From Nitrososphaerota archaeon (GTDB lineage: Archaea > Thermoproteota > Bathyarchaeia > Bathyarchaeales > Bathycorpusculaceae): a DNA stretch of 9,826 bases. The notes below the pieces were generated by a model. It saw only the letters and a list, made by a program, of their open reading frames with translations, did not search any database and had not been told where the DNA came from. Position 1 is the stretch's first letter. Each line of letters starts with the position of its first letter. Location: the NCBI GenBank assembly GCA_031283385.1, contig JAITBW010000157.1, positions 1 to 9,826 on the forward strand. Reading direction: 5' to 3'. The translations under genes and the position numbers were made by a program. Below, piece by piece: positions 1 through 8,065 of the stretch.

Positions 1-263
1 GGTTTAAGAGCGTTTTTTATGAATTGTGCTGGATCTTCGCTGTATTCTATAATTTCGTGTTTTTTACCAGTCATTCGTTCTAGAGTGTGAATGTTTCGTC
101 CACCCTTGCCTATGGCTACGCCTACTTGTCCTTGGCTGACGATAAAGATTACTCGTTCTTGTTCTTCGTCTATTATGCAGTCTTTTACGCTTGCGCCGCT
201 TATGCTTTCAAACAGTGCGATGTAACGCATTTCATCGCATGTGATTTTTATACCGGTTGTCAT
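1..263 (-). CDS. nusA: Archaeal NusA-like transcription factor, KH domain (3' end outside the window)
   Basis: The first 87 residues are visible; the gene runs off the left edge, so its C-terminal half is missing. In archaea NusA is a short RNA-binding protein, normally about 140-150 residues with two KH domains and no N-terminal polymerase-binding or S1 domain, acting in transcription elongation or termination. Read directly, the protein begins MTTGIKITCDEMRYIALFE and carries the KH signature GVAIGKGGRNI at about residues 48-58, followed by LERMTGKKHEIIEYS, as in archaeal NusA. The ATG at 263 is supported by a strong GGAGGA site (269-274) five bases upstream and by a 4-base ATGA overlap with the rpl30e stop. 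It is the last visible gene of the rpo2-rpo1-rpl30e operon; in other archaea rps12 commonly follows. Identification is firm from motif plus gene order. Confidence 0.93.
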   Translation of the reverse strand, partial: MTTGIKITCDEMRYIALFESISGASVKDCIIDEEQERVIFIVSQGQVGVAIGKGGRNIHTLERMTGKKHEIIEYSEDPAQFIKNALK

Positions 264-595
264 TGCTCTCCTCCAGGTGCTTCTTGAATTTCAGGGGTTT
301 CTACTAGTTTTAGGATGTCTGAGTCTCCGGGTTCTCTTATGCTTAATGCAGAGATTATGAATAGTTTGCCTGCGACTTCAGCTAGATCCATGGATGTGCC
401 TTTGTATGTTATTACTGGGACTTTTGAGATTTTGCTGTATTGTTCTATGTCGTCTTTTATCGTTTTTGGGCAGTTAGAAGATAAAAGTATTAGTTTGGTT
501 TTGCCTGTTTTAGCGTTTTGTAATGCCGAGTTGGCTCCGAAAGAAACTTTGCCAGTTTTGACGGCTAACGCGATTGCTTTATCTATATTTATCAT
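260..595 (-). CDS. rpl30e: Ribosomal protein L30e (eL30 family)
   Basis: A 111-residue protein of the L7Ae/L30e/S12e RNA-binding superfamily, a large-subunit ribosomal protein. The sequence shows the expected pattern: an N-terminal helix (MINIDKAIALAVKTGKVSFG), then GANSALQNAKTGKTKLILLSSNCPK, where a basic strand-turn is followed by the conserved LxxxSxNCP segment at about residues 37-43, then the central KTIKDDIEQYSKISKVPVITY and a C-terminal AGKLFIISALSI. Length is slightly above the usual ~100 residues because of an acidic, Pro/Glu-rich tail (about residues 99-111). The ATG overlaps the rpo1 stop by 4 bases (ATGA), and its own stop overlaps the nusA start the same way. Position between the RNA polymerase A gene and nusA is the standard archaeal arrangement. 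It could be called a generic L7Ae-like protein, but the context favours L30e. Confidence 0.93.
   Translation of the reverse strand: MINIDKAIALAVKTGKVSFGANSALQNAKTGKTKLILLSSNCPKTIKDDIEQYSKISKVPVITYKGTSMDLAEVAGKLFIISALSIREPGDSDILKLVETPEIQEAPGGEQ
269..274 (-). promoter_or_regulatory. Shine-Dalgarno site of nusA
   Basis: GGAGGA on the minus strand, five bases before the nusA ATG and inside the last codons of rpl30e. It is the strongest site in the operon. Together with the ATGA stop/start overlap it suggests termination-reinitiation coupling. Confidence 0.75.
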
Positions 596-3500
596 GTTTC
601 AGTTTTTCCTCCATCTTTTTCTTGATTTTCAAATGTGGACATGTACAATTCAACTAGGCCTGTGCCGATTGGTATTGATTGTCCAACTATAACGTTTTCT
701 GTTACTCCTGTTAGAGGGTCGCTTTCGCCTCTAACGGCAGCTTCAACAATATTTGGTATGGTGATTTCGAATGCGGCGCGTGCTAATACGCTTGCTTTCT
801 TGCCGCTGATTCCGTGTCTGCCGATTTGTTGTACATCTCCTGTTGTTGTCATCATGTCAGCTACTAGCATAACGTGTCTTATGTCAACGTCTAAGCCTTG
901 GTCTTCGAGTACTCCTTTGGCTTCGTTGACTAGTGCGTTTCTTGCTGCTTCTACGCCTAAGGTTTTTGCGATTTCGTGTATGTTGTTTGTGGATGTTTTT
1001 GATGTGTCTACGCCTGTGATTTCTAAGACTTTAGCGAGGTTTGAGCCGTCTGTTCGAATTACCCATTCTCCGTTTTCTTCTGTAACTAGTACTCGTTTGA
1101 TGTCTGGGACGCCTTTTATGTGGGCTGCGGGTAGTTTTGTTAGCATTCGTTTTAGGGCTTCGGCTTTGGCGGGTTTTATTTCGAGTGTGTCATCTATTAG
1201 TGTGACTGTTGCGTTTAGGGTTTCGAGGCGTGTTTTGACTTCGTCCATTGTTATGTTGCGGTCAGTCATTATAGTGCTGTTAAGTTCTACTAGTATGACT
1301 TCTTTGACTGGGTCTTCGTATATTGCGGAGGCGATGTTTTCAAGTGAGGTGTATATTATGTCTCTTGCTACTGTGACTGCTTTTTCTTGTTTTTTTGCGT
1401 TTTCTTCTGTTAGGTAAATTGTCATGATGGGTGTTGAGGGTATTCTTCTTGCGTCTACGATTTCTATGAGTCGGGGTAGGCCTAAGGTGACGTTTTGTTC
1501 TTTGACTCCGGCGTAGTGGAATGTTCTTAGGGTCATCTGTGTGCCGGGTTCGCCTATGGATTGTGCTGCGACTATGCCGACGGCTTCTCCTGGTTCCATT
1601 AGTGCGCGTTTGTATTGTTCGGCTGTTAGGGTGGCGGCTTTTTCTATGCCTTCTTTGCTTAATTTGCTCTTTGTAAGGGAGCTTTTGAGTTGGTCAAATA
1701 GTATGGGTGTTAGGTTGTTTTCGACGTTTGCTAGTTGTTGTTTGATAAAGTCTACAGGTGCGGCTTCGCATTTTCCTTCGCCTATTTGTATTTGTTCGAT
1801 AAGTCTGCTAACGTTTACGGCTTTGCCGTGGTCGCTTTTTGCGGGGTCAACGCCGTCTTCGCCGTAGCGGAATTGTATTATGTCTCCGGCGGAGTTACGG
1901 ACAGTGTTGTCATATTCTAGGCGTATATGTTCGAGTGCGTTGATAAGTCTTCGTTGCATGTAGCCGCTTTGTTGGGTGCGTACTGCAGTGTCTACTAGTC
2001 CTTCTCTGCCTCCCATGGCATGGAAAAAGAATTCTATTGCATCAAGACCTACTTGATAAGAGTTATACACGAAGCCTCTTGCTTTAGGTTGAGGATCGTT
2101 TTCTTTAAAGTGTGGTAATGCTCGTCCTGAGTAGCCTCTAAGGATACGTTTGCCTCTAACGGACTGTTGTCCGACACAAGCAACCATTTGACCAATGTTG
2201 AGGCTAGAGCCCCTAGCGCCTGTTCTGGTCATAACTACTCCGGCGTTTTCTAGGGTAAAGTCGTCATCTGCGATTTTTCCTGATTCATCTCTGGCTGTTG
2301 AAAGTTCATGCATGACATAAATTTCAAAAGATTCTTCCAGAGTTTGTCCAGGTAACCGTGGGAGAGTGCCGTTTTGGTAATTAGCTATGTGCTCATCTAT
2401 TTTTTTCTGTGTTCTATCCATAGTTCTTGCCATACGACTACGTGCTTTAGGTGACAATACTAGGTTGTCATAGGTGTAGCTAAAGCCTCTCATGGATATG
2501 TATAGTTTCAATAGATGTGTTACATTATTTAGGAATGTTCGTCCTGCCTGTGTACCGTAATCTTTAATGATCCTGTGAAGCAAACTTTCTGACTGCTCAG
2601 AACCAATGCTTCGTCTATCAATAACACCTGAAACAAGCTGCCCGTTGCGCACTACAACGTATGCGTCATGTTTGCAGGCATCGCCTTCACATTTATTGCA
2701 GCCTTGGCAAATGTTTGCTTTCAGTACATAGTTTAGGGTTTTTGGTAAAAATAAGCTAAAGATTTGTTTGCCTGACCACATGGGTTGTGGGCTTTTTATT
2801 TCAGGTTCGGGTATTTCACCGGTGTAGCCTGTGCTGGTTAATAGACGGTCTACTTGTTCTTGAGTGACATAGTTGCCTTTTCGGGTAAAGTAATATGCGC
2901 TTGTGACAAAATCTCTTATAGCTCCAATGATTGGTCCGCCGAATCTTGGGGAGAGGATTTGGTCTTGTACTTGCATGAGTAATAATGCTTCTGTTTTAGC
3001 TTCTTCGCTTTGTGGAACGTGTAAGTTCATTTCGTCTCCGTCAAAGTCTGCGTTATATGGTGGGCAGACACAGAGGTGCATACGGAATGTTTTGTAGGGT
3101 AGTACGCGTACGTAGTGAGCCATAATTGACATGCGGTGAAGTGATGGCTGTCTGTTAAATATTGCAATGTCGCCATTCTTTAGGTGGCGTTCGATTATAA
3201 ATCCTGTTTCGACGGCTTCTGCTATTTTTGTGCGGTCGACAACGAATTCGAGTCGGATGCGTTTTCCGTCTGGGCGGATTAGGTATAGTGCGCCTGGATA
3301 GTTTTCGGGACCGTTTATTACGTATTGTTTCATTTCTTCAATGTTCCAGGCTGTTATTTTTTCTGGGACGGATAGGCGCATAGCTACGTCTTGTGGTACA
3401 CCAACTTCGTTTATGTCCAAGTTTGGATCTGGAGATATGACTGTACGTGCGGAAAAGTCGACACGTTTGCCTGAGAGATTGCTTCTGAATCGTCCTTCTT

Positions 3501-4425
3501 TGCCTTTTAGGCGTTGTCCGAGCGTTTTTAGTGCTCTGCCGCTTCTGTGTCTTGCGGGTGGGATGCCTGAGGCTTCATTGTTGAAGTATGTGGTAACGTG
3601 ATATTGTAACAGTTCGCTTAGGTCTTGTATGATAAGTGTTGGTGCGCCGGCTTCCATGTTTTCTTTTAGTCTTTGGTTAATTCGTATAATGTCTACAAGT
3701 TTGTGTGTTAAGTCGTCCTCTGAGCGTATACCTGATTCTAAAGTGATTGATGGACGGACGTATACTGGGGGTACGGGTAGTACTTGTAGAATCATCCATT
3801 CGGGTCGTGCGACTCTTGGGTTGAAGCCTAATACTTCAAGGTCTTCATCGCTTATACGTTCGAGGCGTTCACGGATCATGCTAGGAGTGAGGGATTCAGA
3901 GCCTAAATCGGTTATTTCAACGTATTTTGTTGGTTTTTCGAAAGTGATTTTGTATTGGGATGAAGCGCAGTATGGGCATTGTTTTGTTTTTATGTCGCTC
4001 ATTATTTCCTTGTATACTTCATCAGGTATTGAGCCTAGCAATTCTGTGTAGCGTTCAATTTTTTGCCGTGCTTTTTTGGATGCGTCCTCAGAGAGGAGTA
4101 TGCGTCCGCAGCTTCGGCATGTTGATTTTATAAGGTCAAATATGATTTTTGTGAATTCAATATGAGCTATGGGTACGGCGAGCTCTATATGGCCAAAGTG
4201 TCCAGGGCATTTAACAGCGGTGTTTCCGCATGTTTTGCATCGTTGTCGTGGTTCAAGGGTTCCTAAGCGGCCATCCATTAGACCGGCGGTAATTGGTGCG
4301 CCGTCTTCGTCATAGGTATCTGGGGTTTGTATTTCAACAACGGATTGTTTTCGAAGATCTTTTGGTGAGATTAAACCAAATGAGATTTCGTCAACTACTT
4401 TATGAATTAGTTCCTCCAATGCCAT
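592..4425 (-). CDS. rpo1: DNA-directed RNA polymerase subunit A, unsplit A'/A'' (Rpo1)
   Basis: Largest RNA polymerase subunit, 1277 residues, forming one wall of the cleft and carrying the catalytic magnesium. Visible in order: clamp zinc site (C63, C66, C73, H76/H79 in CPGHFGH), second zinc site (C103, C106, C150, C153), lid/rudder region with FRSNLSGKRVDFSARTVISP (313-332), catalytic NADFDGDE with D460, D462 and D464, a four-cysteine cluster (C573, C576, C579, C584), GVIDRRSIG, bridge helix with FFHAMGGREGLVDTAVRT (800-817), and trigger loop AAQSIGEPGTQMTLRTFHYAG with H970. The C-terminal A'' part ends with DVQQIGRHGISG and AFEITIPNI. Most archaea split this gene into rpoA1 and rpoA2 just before the trigger-loop region. 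Here residues about 865-940 run through without a stop, so it is a natural single chain. It starts one base after the rpo2 stop, with AAGGAG ten bases upstream. It pairs with Rpo2 in the core enzyme. Bridge-helix entry reads GLDAIEFF where GLTPxEFF is usual. Confidence 0.98.
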   Translation of the reverse strand: MALEELIHKVVDEISFGLISPKDLRKQSVVEIQTPDTYDEDGAPITAGLMDGRLGTLEPRQRCKTCGNTAVKCPGHFGHIELAVPIAHIEFTKIIFDLIKSTCRSCGRILLSEDASKKARQKIERYTELLGSIPDEVYKEIMSDIKTKQCPYCASSQYKITFEKPTKYVEITDLGSESLTPSMIRERLERISDEDLEVLGFNPRVARPEWMILQVLPVPPVYVRPSITLESGIRSEDDLTHKLVDIIRINQRLKENMEAGAPTLIIQDLSELLQYHVTTYFNNEASGIPPARHRSGRALKTLGQRLKGKEGRFRSNLSGKRVDFSARTVISPDPNLDINEVGVPQDVAMRLSVPEKITAWNIEEMKQYVINGPENYPGALYLIRPDGKRIRLEFVVDRTKIAEAVETGFIIERHLKNGDIAIFNRQPSLHRMSIMAHYVRVLPYKTFRMHLCVCPPYNADFDGDEMNLHVPQSEEAKTEALLLMQVQDQILSPRFGGPIIGAIRDFVTSAYYFTRKGNYVTQEQVDRLLTSTGYTGEIPEPEIKSPQPMWSGKQIFSLFLPKTLNYVLKANICQGCNKCEGDACKHDAYVVVRNGQLVSGVIDRRSIGSEQSESLLHRIIKDYGTQAGRTFLNNVTHLLKLYISMRGFSYTYDNLVLSPKARSRMARTMDRTQKKIDEHIANYQNGTLPRLPGQTLEESFEIYVMHELSTARDESGKIADDDFTLENAGVVMTRTGARGSSLNIGQMVACVGQQSVRGKRILRGYSGRALPHFKENDPQPKARGFVYNSYQVGLDAIEFFFHAMGGREGLVDTAVRTQQSGYMQRRLINALEHIRLEYDNTVRNSAGDIIQFRYGEDGVDPAKSDHGKAVNVSRLIEQIQIGEGKCEAAPVDFIKQQLANVENNLTPILFDQLKSSLTKSKLSKEGIEKAATLTAEQYKRALMEPGEAVGIVAAQSIGEPGTQMTLRTFHYAGVKEQNVTLGLPRLIEIVDARRIPSTPIMTIYLTEENAKKQEKAVTVARDIIYTSLENIASAIYEDPVKEVILVELNSTIMTDRNITMDEVKTRLETLNATVTLIDDTLEIKPAKAEALKRMLTKLPAAHIKGVPDIKRVLVTEENGEWVIRTDGSNLAKVLEITGVDTSKTSTNNIHEIAKTLGVEAARNALVNEAKGVLEDQGLDVDIRHVMLVADMMTTTGDVQQIGRHGISGKKASVLARAAFEITIPNIVEAAVRGESDPLTGVTENVIVGQSIPIGTGLVELYMSTFENQEKDGGKTET
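608..612 (-). promoter_or_regulatory. Shine-Dalgarno site of rpl30e
   Basis: GGAGG on the minus strand within the 3' end of rpo1, about 12 bases before the rpl30e ATG. The spacing is longer than usual. The ATGA overlap with the rpo1 stop probably makes reinitiation the main route of translation. Confidence 0.5.
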
Positions 4426-4426
4426 G

Positions 4427-7400
4427 TTAAGCTTTCTCCTTAAGTTTTAATTTTGGTGTAATACAGAGGCTTTGCAGTTCCTGTAATAATAGTTTAAACG
4501 CATAAGATACTGTAACGGGTGCAATCTTTACTTTCTCATCACATATCTTACAGACATAACGCCTTTGCTTCATATCATAAAAGGCTATTTGACCACAGGT
4601 CTCACAAATGTATAATGTATACTTGTCAGACTCTTCAAGCAAACGGTCTCTTAGCAACATAGCAGCGCCATGACCAATAAGGCAGTCACGTTCCATTTCA
4701 CCAAATCTAAGACCACCACCTCTAGCTCTGCCTTCTGTTGGCTGTCTGGTAAGCATTTGAACTTGCCCTCTTGCACGCGCATGTATTTTGTCTGCAACCA
4801 TGTGGTGAAGTTTTTGGTAGTATACTATGCCAACGAAAACGTCTGCAACAAATTTTTCGCCTGTTGCTCCGTTATAGAAGACATCACTTCCAGTGTGGCT
4901 AAAGCCGAGCTTTACTAGGTTGTTTCTGACCTCGGTTGGACCTTCATTTGCGAAGGGTGTGCCGTCTCCTGGTTTTCCGCGTGCTGCTGCTGCTTTTCCT
5001 GTTAGTGACTCTATGAATTGACCAATGGTCATTCTTGAGGGTATAGCGTGGGGGTTTATGATTAAGTCAGGTGTTATGCCTTCGTCTGTGAATGGTAAGT
5101 TTTCTGGTGGGACTATTAGTCCGATTACTCCTTTTTGACCGTGGCGGCTTGCGAATTTGTCGCCAAGTTCAGGTATTCTTTGGTCTCGTACGCGGACTTT
5201 GACGAGTTGGCTGCCTTCGCCTGATTCAGTGATAAATATGCCATCAACTATGCCTGTTTCGCTTGGTCGCATATCTATGCTGGTGTCGCGCATTGAGGGG
5301 CCTTTTACGTCAAATTCTTTGTATTCTTCTAAGAATCTGGGCGGGCTAATTCTGCCTATGAGGACATCGCCGCCGACTACTTGTGATTCTAAGCTTATAA
5401 TGCCGTCGGGTTCGAGTAGGCGGTAGTATTGTTCGCCTCTATAGCCGCGTGTTCCAGCTTCGGGTATGGTGAATTTGTCTTTTAGTCCGCCTAAGTATTG
5501 GCGGCATTCTGCTTCGTAAATTCTATAAAATGTTGATCTGAACAGTCCGCGTTGTATGGATGATTGGTTAAATATGATAGCGTCTTCCATGTTGTATCCT
5601 TCGAAGCTTAGCACGGCAACTATGCAGTTTTGGCCTGTTGGTCGTTGTTTGTATCCCATAACGTCCATGTTTTCTGTTTGAACTATGGGTACTTGTGGGT
5701 AATGTAGTATGTGGCTGCGGGTGTCTGTTCTGTTGTGGAAGTTTGTTCCATAAACGCCTAAGGCTTGTTTTGCCATTGCTGCTTGGTAAGAGTTACGTGG
5801 AGACTGATTGTGTTCGGGATAGGGGATTGTTGAGGCGCATATGCCAAGTATGGTGTATGTTGCTATTTCTAGGTGAGTTGTTTCAGGTGTAATATCGTCA
5901 TATGATAGGGCTATGAATGCGTTTTCTTCTTCTTCAGCGTCAAGATATTCTATGTAACCTGCTTTAACTATGTCTTCCCAGGACCATTCGTCTAGAGCTA
6001 TTTTTTCGATGTGTTTAGGTTGAAGTTTAGGTACGGATTTTTCAACGATGATTAATGGTCGTCTTACTCGTCCTTCATCAGAGTTTACATGTACTTCTTC
6101 TGTGGATGTTTGTGATTTGTTAAAGAATGTAATGTTTACCTCTGTGGATATTTCGCCTGAGCGTCGTTTATCGCGGAAGCTTTTAACCATAGCTTGAGAT
6201 GAAAGGTGATAACCAATAATGTTTCCGTCGACAAAAACTTTGGCGCCTGAAACGCGCTGTTCAACAGTTACTTCTGCTGCAGGTATTGTGCCCATTTCAA
6301 ATAAGATCTGTTTTACCCTATCAGGATTTACACCAACTGCAATTGTAGCGGATAGTGCTAAATTTTTAACAAGGCCACAGTTGGAGCCTTCAGGGGTTTC
6401 GTTTGGGCAAAGTCTGCCCCAATGAGTGGGGTGTAAGTCTCTGGCCTCAAAGTTTGGTTGACTTCTGCTTAAAGGTGATTGAAGTCGTCTTAAGTGGCTA
6501 AGAGTTGAGATATAGTTAGTTCTATCAAGTAATTGTGTAACACCAACTCTGCCTCTGCCCCAGTTGCCTGTTGCCAGAGCGTGTTGGAATCTTTCTGTAA
6601 TTATACCAGGTCTTACAGCTGCAGATACTGTTATAACTGAGCCTTTAACGCCTATGCGTTCAAGTTGATATTTAATGTCTCGTGTCAAGTTGCGGAATGA
6701 GACACGGAAAAGGTCTGCAAGTAATGGGCCACCGAGTCGTAGACGTTTGTTTTTGAAGTGGTCTTTGTCGTCTTGCTGGCGTATGCCCATTTTTAGTTGG
6801 ATAACTCTATATGCCATTTCACCTAGGAATATGGCTTTTTCTCGACGGTTCGCTTCACTTCTGCCTATGTGGGGTAAAAAGTTTTTGTCTAGGGCTGTTT
6901 CAGCTTTTTGCAGTCTGTATTCTTCTACTTGTCCGTGGGCGACACGGTTGCCTATGAAGAGCATAGCGTCTGCGGGTGTATCTATGCCTACTGCTTTTTC
7001 AAAGGAGGAGGCGAGATGTGCTTGAATATCTTTATCTAGGCTTACTGCTTCAGCTATGTCTTTGTCTTTTTCCAAGTTTAACGCACGTAAAATTGCAACG
7101 AATGGGATTTCGGTGGGTACACCGGGCATTGTTACGTATATTGCGTCATCGGATTTTAGTTTAAGTTCTATTCTTGCACGGAAGCCAACGGTTGTTGAGA
7201 AAATTTTTGCTTGGTAAACTGGGCTTGTTCCTTTATCGTCTATATCGACGATTACACGGTTTGGTGCAAGGTCTTCCATGGCTACTATGACTCTTTCGGA
7301 GCCGTTTACGACAAAGTATCCTCCTGGGTCGTCTGGGTCTTCGCCGGCGGCGATTAATTCTTCTCGTGATAGTTGGCTTAGGAGGCAGAGTTTGCTTTTT

Positions 7401-7792
7401 AGCATGATAGGTATGTTTCCGATGTAGACGAGTTCTGTGTCTTGCTCACGGCCATCTATGACAGGTGTCATTTCTAGGGCTATTGGAGCGCTGTATGCCA
7501 AGTTTCTTAGGCGTGCTTCCATGGGGTGGATTTCGTGTTTTGTTCCGTCTACTTCTGTTACGTATGGTCCGGTTATTCTGCTTTGAGGGTCGATTACCCA
7601 TATTTGTCCAAGTTTTACTTTATAGGGGTTGTCTTGGACTTCTATTTGGATTTCAGAGACTTCGCCTACAACTTCTTGTAGACCATGGTCGATAAATTCG
7701 TTATAACTATCAAGGTGTTGCCTTACTAGGCCTTTGTCGTTGAAAAATGATTTCAACAATAAACGAGTATCTTCTTTCTGTATTTCTATCAT
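4427..7792 (-). CDS. rpo2: DNA-directed RNA polymerase subunit B, unsplit (Rpo2)
   Basis: Second-largest RNA polymerase subunit, 1121 residues, not split into B' and B'' as it is in many methanogens and Halobacteria. In order: protrusion/lobe N-terminus with GGYFVVNGSERVIV (157-170), NKRLRLGGPLLADLF (348-362), fork region HWGRLCPNETPEGSNCGLVKNLAL (457-480), hybrid-binding domain with EGYNMEDAIIFNQSS (731-745; E736/D737 near the active site), then ELGDKFASRHGQKGVIG (875-891), whose K879 and K887 are the conserved RNA/NTP-contacting lysines. PTEGRARGGGLRFGEMERD (1018-1036) anchors the switch region, and a C-terminal clamp zinc site is formed by C1063, C1066, C1081 and C1084. The ATG at 7792 has GGAG ten bases upstream and leaves the N-terminus at family length. 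First gene of the operon; the promoter must lie in the gap to its right, where the usual rpoH neighbour is missing. Confidence 0.98.
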   Translation of the reverse strand: MIEIQKEDTRLLLKSFFNDKGLVRQHLDSYNEFIDHGLQEVVGEVSEIQIEVQDNPYKVKLGQIWVIDPQSRITGPYVTEVDGTKHEIHPMEARLRNLAYSAPIALEMTPVIDGREQDTELVYIGNIPIMLKSKLCLLSQLSREELIAAGEDPDDPGGYFVVNGSERVIVAMEDLAPNRVIVDIDDKGTSPVYQAKIFSTTVGFRARIELKLKSDDAIYVTMPGVPTEIPFVAILRALNLEKDKDIAEAVSLDKDIQAHLASSFEKAVGIDTPADAMLFIGNRVAHGQVEEYRLQKAETALDKNFLPHIGRSEANRREKAIFLGEMAYRVIQLKMGIRQQDDKDHFKNKRLRLGGPLLADLFRVSFRNLTRDIKYQLERIGVKGSVITVSAAVRPGIITERFQHALATGNWGRGRVGVTQLLDRTNYISTLSHLRRLQSPLSRSQPNFEARDLHPTHWGRLCPNETPEGSNCGLVKNLALSATIAVGVNPDRVKQILFEMGTIPAAEVTVEQRVSGAKVFVDGNIIGYHLSSQAMVKSFRDKRRSGEISTEVNITFFNKSQTSTEEVHVNSDEGRVRRPLIIVEKSVPKLQPKHIEKIALDEWSWEDIVKAGYIEYLDAEEEENAFIALSYDDITPETTHLEIATYTILGICASTIPYPEHNQSPRNSYQAAMAKQALGVYGTNFHNRTDTRSHILHYPQVPIVQTENMDVMGYKQRPTGQNCIVAVLSFEGYNMEDAIIFNQSSIQRGLFRSTFYRIYEAECRQYLGGLKDKFTIPEAGTRGYRGEQYYRLLEPDGIISLESQVVGGDVLIGRISPPRFLEEYKEFDVKGPSMRDTSIDMRPSETGIVDGIFITESGEGSQLVKVRVRDQRIPELGDKFASRHGQKGVIGLIVPPENLPFTDEGITPDLIINPHAIPSRMTIGQFIESLTGKAAAARGKPGDGTPFANEGPTEVRNNLVKLGFSHTGSDVFYNGATGEKFVADVFVGIVYYQKLHHMVADKIHARARGQVQMLTRQPTEGRARGGGLRFGEMERDCLIGHGAAMLLRDRLLEESDKYTLYICETCGQIAFYDMKQRRYVCKICDEKVKIAPVTVSYAFKLLLQELQSLCITPKLKLKEKA
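4436..4441 (-). promoter_or_regulatory. Shine-Dalgarno site of rpo1
   Basis: AAGGAG on the minus strand, inside the last codons of rpo2 and ten bases before the rpo1 ATG. It decides the start at 4425 and, with the 1-base gap between the genes, suggests coupled translation giving equal amounts of the two large subunits. Confidence 0.7.
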
Positions 7793-7802
7793 GACAAATA
7801 AT

Positions 7803-7806
7803 CTCC
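7803..7806 (-). promoter_or_regulatory. Shine-Dalgarno site of rpo2
   Basis: GGAG on the minus strand (within TTGGAGATT), ten bases before the rpo2 ATG. The spacing matches that of rpo1, so rpo2 is translated from a leadered transcript. Confidence 0.55.
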
Positions 7807-7849
7807 AACTATGCTAAATGGGTAAGTGTGAATTCTTGTTAAACCGATC

Positions 7850-7865
7850 TTTCTCACGTGAAAAA
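7850..7865. promoter_or_regulatory. Palindrome in the rpo2 leader, possible operator
   Basis: The perfect 8-base palindrome TCACGTGA (7854-7861) extends to 16 bases (TTTCTCACGTGAAAAA) with one mismatched pair. It lies 57 bases before the rpo2 start, where an archaeal core promoter or regulator site could sit. On the minus strand the adjacent AGGAGAAATTTTTT could be a weak BRE/TATA, but no convincing TATA box is present. Symmetry is seen; the regulatory role is inferred. Confidence 0.3.
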
Positions 7866-7909
7866 ATTTCTCCTATCCTCTGAAAGCAGAAATACACCTA
7901 TACAACTGA

Positions 7910-8065
7910 CTAATAAACATTGTCATAGTTGTTGTGTCTAAACTGTGGATTGACTAACTCTTTACAACAACACAACATAAAAACACCACACATAAAAGCG
8001 TGAAACATCCAAAACACAAATACAACAAAGAAAACAACAAAAAACAACCAACCACACCTAACCAT
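7910..8065 (-). CDS. Doubtful 51-residue hydrophobic small ORF
   Basis: An open frame from ATG (8065; an in-frame GTG lies at 8071) to TAG encodes MVRCGWLFFVVFFVVFVFW at its N-terminus. A hydrophobic stretch continues to about residue 31, then a CCC triplet (32-34), KELVNPQ and a polar tail ending NNYDNVY. It would be a single-pass membrane micro-protein. Against it: the DNA here is almost all T and G on this strand, which yields Phe/Val-rich translations by chance, and the AGGTG before the ATG is only three bases away, too close for a good ribosome site. No family is recognised. It fills the place where rpoH is often found, but it has no similarity to Rpo5. Confidence 0.13.
   Translation of the reverse strand: MVRCGWLFFVVFFVVFVFWMFHAFMCGVFMLCCCKELVNPQFRHNNYDNVY

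Noticed and set aside
635..1417. Plus-strand open frame of 260 codons opposite rpo1
   Set aside because: It is antisense to the A'' half of rpo1, rich in Ser/Val/Thr as expected from the reverse of a coding strand, with no recognisable domain. Other long plus-strand frames (315-692, 3629-4051, 6675-7025, 8291-8503) are the same kind of shadow.
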